A model generated the notes under the pieces. It did no database searches. It was not told the origin of the DNA and was given only the letters and a program-made list of their open reading frames with translations. A DNA stretch of 20,154 nucleotides from JBDREF01 sp043820045 (lineage in GTDB: Bacteria > Planctomycetota > Phycisphaerae > Sedimentisphaerales > Anaerobacaceae). Of the stretch, positions 13,564 through 20,154 are shown piece by piece; position 1 is the stretch's first letter; each line of letters begins with the position of its first letter. The stretch covers positions 1-20,154 of the forward strand of contig JBDREF010000431.1 of assembly GCA_043820045.1 (NCBI GenBank), read 5' to 3'. A program made the translations under genes and the position numbers.

Positions 13564-14592
13564 ATGCGTTTGCGAAAGCTGATAGTGTTGCTGATTGGCG
13601 TCCTGTTAACCGGTTTGAGCTATGGGGATGAGTTGGTTCTTAAGAATGGCGACCGTCTCACGGGTAAGATTGTCCGCCTTGTTGACGGGAAACTGGTTTT
13701 CAAGTCGGACGTTGCCGGTGAGGTGACGGTGGAGCTGTCGAACATACAGACTTTCAGCAGTGACGAGCCGATCACGGTCAATCTCAAAGACAAGACCGGC
13801 TTCAATCAGAAAGTCCTGGGCGCCGGCGCCGGCCGCTTCGGTGTCGAAGGCAGTGATTTGTTGGAGGCTCAGGAATTCGTGGTAGCCGACATAGTCTCGA
13901 TAAATCCGCCGATAAAGCCGATACCGAAGTGGACAGGAGATATTTCCGCCGGGATCACTTCGACCCACGGCAATACCAAGACCGAGATGATCAGCGCTAA
14001 CGCCAATTTCTCAAAACGCACCGAGAAAGACCGGACCATGCTCGGGGCAGATTATGCAAAGGGTGAACAGGAAGACCCTGATACGGGCCAGACGGTGACT
14101 ATCGAAGACTGGTGGAGGGCAAGGGGCAAGTACGATTACTTCTTCGGCGAGAAGAAGTACGGCTACCTGGACGGGCGATATGAAAAGGACGCCGTCGCCG
14201 AGCTGGACCGCCGAGTGATAGTTGGTGCCGGTGGCGGCTATCAATGGATCGAGTCTGAGAACATGAACTTCTCAACCGAACTCGGTCTTGCCTCTCTTTA
14301 CGAGAAGTTCGACAACCAGACCGAAAGCAACAGTGAGATGTCCTTTCAGGTTGGCTACAATTTCGACAAGAAGCTAAGGAAGAACATCAAATTTACGCAT
14401 GATCTGACATTCTATCCGAGCATCGATAAGTTTTCGGATTACTTTCTAACATCCACCGCCGGCGTGCGGGCCGACTTCACCGAGAAGATTTTCATGACGT
14501 TCAAAACAATCTTCAATTACGATGAAACGCCGGCAGTCGGCGCCCATAAGACCGATGTCAAGTACTTCCTGGGCATCGGGTATCGTTTCTAA
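13564..14592 (+). CDS. DUF481 outer-membrane beta-barrel protein
   Basis: DUF481 (YdiY-like) proteins are predicted outer-membrane barrels of unclear function, in E. coli linked to salt or acid response. The 342-residue product has a Sec signal peptide (about 1-21, LLTGLSYG). An N-terminal beta-rich domain (about 22-115) opens with the typical DELVLKNGDRLTGKIV. A barrel domain (about 124-342) of alternating strands includes WTGDISAGITSTHGNTKTE, with the family's 'GN...' turn. It ends with Phe (LGIGYRF), the usual Omp85 recognition end for barrel proteins. AAAGGAAAA precedes ATG 13564. It lies 88 bases after mscS and 11 bases before an AsmA-like fragment. Pairing with mscS suggests an osmotic or envelope role, which is inference. 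Confidence 0.9.
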   Translation: MRLRKLIVLLIGVLLTGLSYGDELVLKNGDRLTGKIVRLVDGKLVFKSDVAGEVTVELSNIQTFSSDEPITVNLKDKTGFNQKVLGAGAGRFGVEGSDLLEAQEFVVADIVSINPPIKPIPKWTGDISAGITSTHGNTKTEMISANANFSKRTEKDRTMLGADYAKGEQEDPDTGQTVTIEDWWRARGKYDYFFGEKKYGYLDGRYEKDAVAELDRRVIVGAGGGYQWIESENMNFSTELGLASLYEKFDNQTESNSEMSFQVGYNFDKKLRKNIKFTHDLTFYPSIDKFSDYFLTSTAGVRADFTEKIFMTFKTIFNYDETPAVGAHKTDVKYFLGIGYRF

Positions 14593-14603
14593 AAACAGGA
14601 GCA

Positions 14604-15074
14604 ATGAAGAAGCTGCCCGCCGGAGACAAGGATGCTTCGGAGCCTTCCGGCAAAAAACTGCACGTGGACACTCTTGAAATAACGAACGCGAACGTCAAAG
14701 TCAAACTGCTGCCCGTACCCGGCAAAGCCGATACGCTTACGCTCAAGCTCGCCCCTATCAGGATGACCAACCTTGGCGGCGAGAATGATCTCGATACCGT
14801 CGGTTTGTCCCGCACAGTCCTGCTGGCCATCGCCGGAGGGATCGCCGAACAAGGGGCCGATGTGCTGCCGAAGGAGATGTTGGGCTCTATCGCAACCGAG
14901 CTGAAAAAACTTGGCGGACTGCCGGACGTCCTGGCGGAAACAGGCGCAAAAGTCCTGGGTGCCGGCGCCGACGCCGGGAAGGGGGCCGGCGAGGGGGTGA
15001 TCAAAGGTGTAGAGGACGTCGGCAAGGGCGTTACCGAAGGCATCAAGGGCCTGTTCGAGAAAAAGAAAGATTAG
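14604..15074 (+). CDS. AsmA-like protein, apparently N-terminally truncated
   Basis: The 156-residue product has no signal peptide or membrane helix. Residues about 17-60 (KKLHVDTLEITNANVKVKLL then LTLKLAPIRMTNLGG) resemble the C-terminal half of AsmA-like envelope proteins. There 'idxlxixnaxvxv...lplpdixlxnlG' is followed by a helical region and an amphipathic Gly/Lys tail, here GKGAGEGVIKGVEDVGKGV and LFEKKKD. In full proteins of this kind an N-terminal membrane anchor and about 150 further residues precede this part; here the DUF481 stop lies 11 bases upstream, so there is no room. AGGAG sits only two or three bases before ATG 14604, an unusually tight spacing. It may be a decayed gene or a remnant fused into the DUF481 operon. 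The family call is by pattern only. Confidence 0.6.
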   Translation: MKKLPAGDKDASEPSGKKLHVDTLEITNANVKVKLLPVPGKADTLTLKLAPIRMTNLGGENDLDTVGLSRTVLLAIAGGIAEQGADVLPKEMLGSIATELKKLGGLPDVLAETGAKVLGAGADAGKGAGEGVIKGVEDVGKGVTEGIKGLFEKKKD

Positions 15075-15083
15075 AGACGGCGG

Positions 15084-16319
15084 TCACTTGCCCGACTGCA
15101 ATTCGAGAGCGATACGTTCGACATCGGACCATACGCGGAAAAAGTTCTCGGCGCAAATCTTCTTTATGTCCTGCTCAGTGTATCCTTTTTTCAGAAGCTC
15201 GCCGATCAGGTTCGGATAGCAGGATACGTCCTTCAAGCCGTTGGGCAGATTGTCCCCCACGCCGTCGAAGTCGGAACCAAGGCCCACGTAGTCTATGCCG
15301 ACCAGTTTCACAACGTGGTCGATATTTGCAACGACGTCTGCAATGTCGGCATCGCCGACCGGGTTGGCCCTGAGGTATTCTTCGGCGTACTCATCTCTCT
15401 GCCCGCCTTTTAAATTATGAGCCTTCGCATATTCCGCTATGTGCTTTCTTCGCTCTGCGGACTTCTTGTTCACTTCTCCGTTCACGAACATCGAGCCGAA
15501 GTTTATCTGGATGACCCCTCCCTTTTTCGCCAGCAGTTTTATCATCTCGTCATCCATATTTCGTTCGTATCCCGGAGTAAAATGCCGGCAGCACGAATGC
15601 GTAGCCGCCACAGGCGCCTTCGACAGACTCATTATTTGGTAGAAAGTCTTGTCTGAAACGTGCGAGACATCTATCATAATGCTCAGGCGGTTCATTTCCG
15701 GTACGACTTCCATGCCGAAGGGACTCAGGCCGTTCCATTTCGGCCCATCGTCGAAGGATGAGTCACAGATGTGGTTGTTCTTGGAATGCACGAGCGTTAT
15801 GTAGCGGACTCCGCGGTCGTAGAAATGCTTGAGGTTGGCGAGATTGCCTTCGATGGCTGAGCCGTTCTCTATTGCTATTGCCAGGGATATCCTGCCGGCG
15901 CCGAACTGCTTTCTTACATCTGCGACCGAGCGGGCCATGACGAACTTGTCGGGCCAGGTCTCAGCCCAGCCCTGTATCATGTTGATCGTCTCGTCGGCAT
16001 AAGCACGGGCGCCACCTTCTTCCTCATATTCGGCAGGGACGTAGGCGGCCATAAATACGGCGTCGAGGCCTCCTTCTCTCGCCCTCGGGTAGTCGAAGTT
16101 GCCGCCTGTTGTTCTCTGCGAGATGTCTTCCGTCTTCTTGCGGATGCGGTAGGGCACATCCTGATGCGTATCGACAATGATAATTTTATGGGCCAGCTCG
16201 TTTGCTTTCATCTTCAGTTCACCATCCGCCGCAGTTGCGACCCCTCGCAGGCAGCAGACAAGCAGCACTGCCGACAACAAAGTCACAGCTCGCGGCGTAA
16301 TTTTCCTGTAATCGTTCAT
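15084..16319 (-). CDS. Secreted membrane dipeptidase, peptidase family M19
   Basis: M19 (renal dipeptidase-like) enzymes are two-zinc TIM-barrel hydrolases that cleave dipeptides, often accepting a D residue at the second position. The 411-residue product has a Sec signal (about 1-31, VCCLRGVATAA). Metal ligands fit the family: H52 and D54 in DTHQD, E151 in AIENG, H220 in DVSHVS and H241 in ATHS; the GSDFDG motif (348-353) holds the catalytic-site Asp. YITLVHSKNNHICDS is the typical active-site loop. GAGGAGAA precedes the ATG, which overlaps the C69 gene stop as ATGA, so the two are translationally coupled. It converges on the AsmA-like ORF with nine bases between stops. It likely acts in the periplasm on peptides or peptidoglycan fragments. 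Confidence 0.94.
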   Translation of the reverse strand: MNDYRKITPRAVTLLSAVLLVCCLRGVATAADGELKMKANELAHKIIIVDTHQDVPYRIRKKTEDISQRTTGGNFDYPRAREGGLDAVFMAAYVPAEYEEEGGARAYADETINMIQGWAETWPDKFVMARSVADVRKQFGAGRISLAIAIENGSAIEGNLANLKHFYDRGVRYITLVHSKNNHICDSSFDDGPKWNGLSPFGMEVVPEMNRLSIMIDVSHVSDKTFYQIMSLSKAPVAATHSCCRHFTPGYERNMDDEMIKLLAKKGGVIQINFGSMFVNGEVNKKSAERRKHIAEYAKAHNLKGGQRDEYAEEYLRANPVGDADIADVVANIDHVVKLVGIDYVGLGSDFDGVGDNLPNGLKDVSCYPNLIGELLKKGYTEQDIKKICAENFFRVWSDVERIALELQSGK

Positions 16320-17773
16320 TTCTCCTCTGTTAGCTCGGCCATGAGTTCGCCCATGGCCTTCAGGGATGACTCGTAGATTCGGTTCGAGTAGCTTGCCAGC
16401 ACCTGTGCCGCCGCCGTCTTGTCAGCCGTGTAGAACCGGCAAGCCACGTCTTCAATCCCTCTCTGCCCGGCGAGGGCCTTTGTCTCGACCTGCCCGGCCA
16501 GCGCCTTCATCCGTGCGATGGTTTCGGCGGGTGCGTTGCCGACTTTGTCGCGAAAGTTAGAGAACGTCCAGAACGCCTGGAGCGGATCGACCTTGAAAGG
16601 AGGATTCACCTTGTCGTCGTAGAAGCTCTTTGAAGGTCTCTGCGATTCCGAGGAAAATCCCGCAGGGAAATCGGAAATGCCGAAATGGAAAGGAATATAG
16701 AAAGAAGTGCGCGGGCAGGCGAGGCACGCCCAGTAAACTATGCCGACATCGAGAGGCACGTTCCTTCGCAATTGCGCCACGAAACTGGTCTGCGTGGCCT
16801 CACTGCAAATTGGACGGCCAAGTTCCGCCGGACCTTCAGCCGGTGAATTATCATGTCGCAGAACCACCATGAGGTCGGCTGCGACTATCTTGCGCCGGGG
16901 GACGACCGAGAAGGGCAGCACCGATTCGGGAGGAATCGGCCTGGCCATCACGTATCCCAGTCCGGCCCTCTGTCGGCCGAGGTTGGATGGATGTGAAGCC
17001 GACATTGGATTGGCGTAAACCGCGGCGAAGTCGAACGGGCCGTCTTTCCCTGGGTCATACCAGCCCCTCGATGTGGCGTACGTGACGATATCATCCGAAG
17101 CGAGGAAGCGGTCCCCGTCGGACAGGTCAACATTGCGTATAGTGTAGGTGTTCGCCACCATTGCCACTTCGTTGTCGCTCACCCGCTGGGCCAGCCAATG
17201 TTTGCCGTTGACGACGCAGAAGAGCCAGCCTTCGTCCGGGTCGCAGATAACGTACGTCCGGCCTGAGTCAACGTAGCCGAACCTCTCGACGAGCCTTCCG
17301 GCCAGCAGGACGCCATCGCGTGCGGTCTTGGCCCGCTCGGCGACCAGTCGCCGCAGCATGTAGCCTATCCCGCCATCGGTGATTTCAGGCTTATCCTCCC
17401 GCGAAGGGCAGTTGTCCGATGTAACGCTTACGCCCCATTCGTTGATGTAGCTGTCGGAGAAAAGCATGCCCGGCATCTCCGACCATATATAGGCCCACGT
17501 CTGTTCGACTTGTTCCAATTTGCCGCCGTTAAGCAGTGTTACTGTTTCGCCGGGCGAGTGTTGCCTGCGCGGCACCTTGTGATGGTTCACGATTTGAGGC
17601 GCAGTGTCGTCTTCGTTGTGGGCCATGATCACGTACCCGTCTGCCGAGGCTTCCTTGCCCACCACTATGGAAAAGCATCCCTCGCACGGCGCCGGCGGTA
17701 TAACGACTATCGAGGCGAGCACCGCGAGAACGGCAATCACGAATGCTCTGGTGATAGTTTTATTTGCCATCAT
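16316..17773 (-). CDS. Exported dipeptidase, peptidase family C69
   Basis: C69 (PepD-type, Ntn-hydrolase fold) enzymes cleave dipeptides using an N-terminal cysteine exposed by processing. The product has 485 residues from the ATG at 17773. A hydrophobic export signal (about 8-28) is followed by CEGCFSIVVGKEASADG; C33 in GCFSIVVGK is the expected nucleophile, and HNED (about 47-50) a neighbouring conserved element. CSEATQTSFVAQLR and FYIPFHFGI are family motifs in the second half. The start at 17773 is preferred because GAAGGGAA lies eight bases upstream; the in-frame ATG at 17803 would insert a polar stretch before the signal and has no ribosome site. The gene overlaps the M19 dipeptidase by four bases, so both probably work on the same periplasmic peptide pool. 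Confidence 0.9.
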   Translation of the reverse strand: MMANKTITRAFVIAVLAVLASIVVIPPAPCEGCFSIVVGKEASADGYVIMAHNEDDTAPQIVNHHKVPRRQHSPGETVTLLNGGKLEQVEQTWAYIWSEMPGMLFSDSYINEWGVSVTSDNCPSREDKPEITDGGIGYMLRRLVAERAKTARDGVLLAGRLVERFGYVDSGRTYVICDPDEGWLFCVVNGKHWLAQRVSDNEVAMVANTYTIRNVDLSDGDRFLASDDIVTYATSRGWYDPGKDGPFDFAAVYANPMSASHPSNLGRQRAGLGYVMARPIPPESVLPFSVVPRRKIVAADLMVVLRHDNSPAEGPAELGRPICSEATQTSFVAQLRRNVPLDVGIVYWACLACPRTSFYIPFHFGISDFPAGFSSESQRPSKSFYDDKVNPPFKVDPLQAFWTFSNFRDKVGNAPAETIARMKALAGQVETKALAGQRGIEDVACRFYTADKTAAAQVLASYSNRIYESSLKAMGELMAELTEEK

Positions 17774-17821
17774 ATCGATCTTCCCTTCAGGATTAGCAAT
17801 CATTTCAGACCGGCCGACCCC

Positions 17822-17850
17822 TTGACAATTTCGCCGGTGCCGCTGATGAT
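17822..17850 (+). promoter_or_regulatory. Promoter candidate of the C26 hydrolase gene
   Basis: A perfect TTGACA (17822-17827) is followed after 17 bases by GATGAT (17845-17850, 4/6). The leader would be about 135 bases to ATG 17991. For the divergent C69 gene I see only weaker boxes. Confidence 0.4.
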
Positions 17851-17990
17851 ACAGGTTACTGGTTCAATAATACACTATTACGCAAGAACGTAGAAGTCAA
17901 AAAGAATGGCCCCTGTATGCGGACCAGGCACAGGCGAACGCGCTGATTTCGAGGGGCGAATGGTCGGCGAAATTTACTGAGGAATGCTTT

Positions 17991-18764
17991 ATGAAGCGAG
18001 TAGTTACAATACTGTGCTTTGCGATCCTGATAGCGGGTTTCGGTTGTGGACGGAAGGGTAACACCTCCGCCCCGGTGATAGGCATTACGAGCGTTTACAA
18101 AACCGATCAGCAGGGCAATTCCGCTCAAACGGTTGTGGATTTCGCCTATGTCCGGGCTGTTGCCGACAACGGCGGCATCCCGGTAGTCCTGCCGACTGTC
18201 GATGATGAAAAGATTCTACGGCGATACCTTGAGGAACTGGACGGCCTGGTGTTAGTCGGCGGAGCAGATATTCCCCCGTCGGCCTACGGCGAGCAGCCGC
18301 ATGTGACGGTCGAGCCGCTGCCCGCCCAGCGGTACGATTTTGAGCGGAAGCTGATCGGCTTGTGGCTGGCCGGCGGAAAGCCACTCCTGGGCGTTTGTCT
18401 GGGGATGCAGTTCACGAATGTTGTTGCCGGCGGCACGCTCATACAGGACATACCTTCTCAGGTGGGCACTAAGACAGGCCACCGGGGCTATCACCAGGTC
18501 CACATCGAGCCGGGAACTTATTTGGCGGAGATTCTCGGCGCCGGCGAAGCTGCCGTTTACTCGAATCATCATCAGGCGGTGAAGGACGTGGCCAAAGGTT
18601 TCAAAGTCGTGGCCCACAGCGAAGACGGTGTTGTCGAGGCCCTCGAACGTGTCAACGGAGGATTCGGCCTGTTCGTGCAGTGGCACCCCGAACAGATGGA
18701 CGACAAGCAGCACCGCGATGCAATCTACGGCGCCCTTGTTCGGGCATCGGTGTCGAGCAAATAA
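17991..18764 (+). CDS. Gamma-glutamyl hydrolase-like class I amidotransferase, putative lipoprotein
   Basis: C26/PuuD-like enzymes hydrolyse gamma-glutamyl amide bonds, classically gamma-glutamyl-GABA, using a Cys-His-Glu triad. The 257-residue product has the nucleophile elbow LLGVCLGMQ (C136), GGADIPP (90-96) before it, SNHHQAVKD (191-199) and WHPEQ with H232 and E234. PuuD and most relatives are cytoplasmic; here the first 18 residues form a signal peptide running into FGC, with C19 as candidate lipid-attachment cysteine. The lipobox is imperfect (Gly at -3, Phe at -2), so a plain signal peptide is also possible. GAGGAAT lies eight bases before ATG 17991. Between a C69/M19 pair and a nitrilase, it suggests periplasmic attack on gamma-glutamyl compounds; the substrate is not determined. 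Confidence 0.87.
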   Translation: MKRVVTILCFAILIAGFGCGRKGNTSAPVIGITSVYKTDQQGNSAQTVVDFAYVRAVADNGGIPVVLPTVDDEKILRRYLEELDGLVLVGGADIPPSAYGEQPHVTVEPLPAQRYDFERKLIGLWLAGGKPLLGVCLGMQFTNVVAGGTLIQDIPSQVGTKTGHRGYHQVHIEPGTYLAEILGAGEAAVYSNHHQAVKDVAKGFKVVAHSEDGVVEALERVNGGFGLFVQWHPEQMDDKQHRDAIYGALVRASVSSK

Positions 18765-18846
18765 AACAGCCCACCGTGTGGCATTTGCCGCCGACTTCAA
18801 GAATATTCCAGCCTTGGCGGCTGTCGATCGCGGATAAGAACGCGGA

Positions 18847-18861
18847 TTTACAGCCTGTAAA
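18847..18861. repeat. Palindrome over the nitrilase stop codon
   Basis: TTTACAG (18847-18853) and CTGTAAA (18855-18861) are perfect inverse complements around one base. The palindrome includes the minus-strand stop codon of the nitrilase gene and lies in the convergent junction with the C26 gene. It lacks a T-run, so termination is uncertain. Confidence 0.35.
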
Positions 18862-19756
18862 CATCCGGCCGGCGATCGACTATGTGGCCGCCGGTGTTTG
18901 CCGGGGCTTTGGAAAGGTCTATTTCGGTGACGGTGTACATTTGACTTTCGTCCGTGTTGTTACAGACGACGGCTCCGTTCGGGCCGGTGATTAGAGCTTG
19001 TCCAGGGTGGGTAAATACTATGAAGATATCGTTTTCGTAGGAGCGAGTTCTCATCATGCACAGGTTCAAATCGCCGTGCATTCCGTATGTCGGATTGAAA
19101 ATCACGCGTGCCCCCTTGAGCGTAAGCGTTCGCGACGTCTCGGGCCAGCGGCGGTCGGCGCAGATCATCACCCCGAACAGCCCGAAATCGGAGTCGTACA
19201 CGTCGAGATACCTGCCCGGCGTATATTTGAGGTCGTGCTTCTGAAGATGAAGCTTGTCGTACATTCCCGCCAGGGCCCCGTTGCGGTCGTATATCAAGGC
19301 CGTATTGAATACTCCATCTCTTGCCCTTCTGGCACATCCGTAGATGGCCCATGCCTTGTTTCGCCTTGCCCAGTCTGAAACCGTCTGCGTGTACTTCGAA
19401 GTGAGAGGGTCGATTGCATATTTAACTATGTTGTCTTTTGTAACCGCTTCTTCGGTTGCCACATATCCATCGAGGAAACCCTCCGGGGTGACCACGACAT
19501 CAACTTCTTCGCTTCTTTCGATGTCTCCGAGGATGCTCATCAGTTTCTCGTGGTTTGCCTCCAGAACGCCTTTCTCCGGATAGACTTTTATCTGCGCTAC
19601 ACGGATTTTGGAAATCTTCCGATTCGTCCGGGCTTTGGCTGCTGCCGGTTCGTTATTGCTGCTGTTGCCTCTGGTGTTTGTAACAAGAATCTGTGATGCG
19701 CCGATGCCGACGGCTCCGGCTGCTTTGAGAAATTCCCGCCTGTTTTGTCTCAACAT
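18848..19756 (-). CDS. Tat-exported nitrilase-superfamily amidase
   Basis: Nitrilase-superfamily (CN-hydrolase) enzymes cleave amides or carbamoyl groups with a Glu-Lys-Cys triad. The 302-residue product opens with the twin-arginine signal NRREFLKAAGAVGIGAS (5-21), so the folded enzyme should be exported by the Tat system, unlike most relatives, which are cytoplasmic. The catalytic domain starts at about 50 with IRVAQIKVYP. The triad is E92 in TPEGFLDGY, K168 in YDKLHL and C199 in VMICADRRWPE, and INFNPTYG-like VIFNPTYG follows. AGGAAGG lies about 10 bases before ATG 19756. An upstream minus-strand gene ends 72 bases away and may be co-transcribed. The specific substrate cannot be told from sequence. 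Confidence 0.92.
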   Translation of the reverse strand: MLRQNRREFLKAAGAVGIGASQILVTNTRGNSSNNEPAAAKARTNRKISKIRVAQIKVYPEKGVLEANHEKLMSILGDIERSEEVDVVVTPEGFLDGYVATEEAVTKDNIVKYAIDPLTSKYTQTVSDWARRNKAWAIYGCARRARDGVFNTALIYDRNGALAGMYDKLHLQKHDLKYTPGRYLDVYDSDFGLFGVMICADRRWPETSRTLTLKGARVIFNPTYGMHGDLNLCMMRTRSYENDIFIVFTHPGQALITGPNGAVVCNNTDESQMYTVTEIDLSKAPANTGGHIVDRRPDVYRL

Positions 19757-19828
19757 GATTTGCCGCCTTCCTCTTAGTTCACGCCCTGATCGGCAAAGTG
19801 TCTCAGGTCAATTACCCATTCGGTCCAA

Positions 19829-20154
19829 CTACTGCGAAGAATCGTAGAGCTTCCGGCCGTTCTGGAGGGCCTGTCGGTTGCGCATTTCCACGTCTTGACG
19901 CATGGCATAGTCCTGCTGGCGTTGTTGGTCTTTCAGACAGGCTTCAAATCCCGGCATGTCCGCTCTTGGACGTCGCTCCAGCATTAGTTTGCCGGCCTCG
20001 ATGATTGCGAGTGCTTCGATGTACCCGGCGTCGCCGGTATCGTCGAATTTGGCCAGGCACGGGCTCAATCGAGGCCGATTGAAGCTTATCTGCGGCCCGG
20101 AATTCTTTGCGTGGTCGGCCAGTTTCGCAAAAGGCACGCCGGTCAGTTCGGTCA
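19829..20154 (-). CDS. Hypothetical protein, C-terminal part only
   Basis: A reading frame enters from the right edge on the minus strand and stops at 19829, giving the last 108 residues of a longer protein; the true start is outside the window. The visible part is soluble and charged, with the stretch SGPQISFNRPRLSPCLAKF, then a helical YIEALAIIEAGKLML and a terminal Arg/Gln-rich region (about QQRQQDYAMRQDVEMRNR). There is one Cys in SPCL and one in EACLKD. I do not recognise the family and assign no function. It lies 72 bases upstream of the Tat nitrilase in the same direction, so the two may form an operon. Confidence 0.75.
   Translation of the reverse strand, partial: TELTGVPFAKLADHAKNSGPQISFNRPRLSPCLAKFDDTGDAGYIEALAIIEAGKLMLERRPRADMPGFEACLKDQQRQQDYAMRQDVEMRNRQALQNGRKLYDSSQ

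Noticed and set aside
1..20154. CRISPR array, insertion sequence or known defence system
   Set aside because: No regularly spaced repeats, no transposase or integrase motifs and no defence-gene signatures were seen on either strand.

Overview
The window is about 20 kb of bacterial chromosome with ordinary housekeeping and envelope genes. The gene content suggests a Planctomycetota-type organism, perhaps the Phycisphaerae side. Pointers are a secreted DUF1080 protein, a type IV pilus-like PilM/N/O/T/C cluster with two pseudopilins, many exported proteins and a Tat-exported nitrilase. This assignment is an inference from gene families, not from a phylogenetic marker. Most genes have readable Shine-Dalgarno sites, and several promoters close to the sigma70 consensus are visible.

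Layout. 21-1043: gpsA, phospholipid precursor synthesis. 1044-1423: non-coding, with a 12-bp-stem inverted repeat lying over a possible promoter. 1424-8166: one plus-strand operon for a type IV pilus/type II secretion-like machine. Its order is PilM, PilN, PilO, a PilP/GspC-like single-pass protein, PilT ATPase, PilC platform protein and two minor pseudopilins. 8230-8303: a tRNA-Val(GAC) with its own promoter and an abnormal C at position 33. 8524-9306 (minus): secreted DUF1080 protein with a clear promoter. 9307-10247: about 940 bases without a convincing gene but rich in structure (hairpins, a direct repeat, a G-quadruplex motif, A/T tracts, an inverted repeat).

10248-11153: UbiA-family prenyltransferase followed by a terminator. 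11349-12311 (minus): a second, stand-alone GspF/PilC protein, divergent from mscS (12645-13475) with promoters for both directions between them. 13564-15074: DUF481 outer-membrane barrel followed closely by what looks like the C-terminal half of an AsmA-like protein. 15084-19756: exported hydrolases acting on peptide or amide bonds. These are an M19 dipeptidase and a C69 dipeptidase (minus, overlapping by 4 nt), a C26 gamma-glutamyl hydrolase-like lipoprotein (plus), and a Tat-signal nitrilase-family amidase (minus). 19829-20154: the C-terminal end of an unrecognised protein that runs off the right edge.

How it fits together. The pil operon would build an inner-membrane platform (PilM/N/O/P-like/C) driven here by a retraction-type ATPase. 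The assembly ATPase, secretin, major pilin and prepilin peptidase must lie elsewhere. The right third looks like an envelope and periplasm module in which four exported enzymes could trim small peptides, gamma-glutamyl compounds and amides. I see no CRISPR array, insertion sequence, phage gene or known defence system. The most unusual items are the C33 tRNA, the structured intergenic block, the truncated AsmA-like gene, the orphan GspF and the exported hydrolase group.
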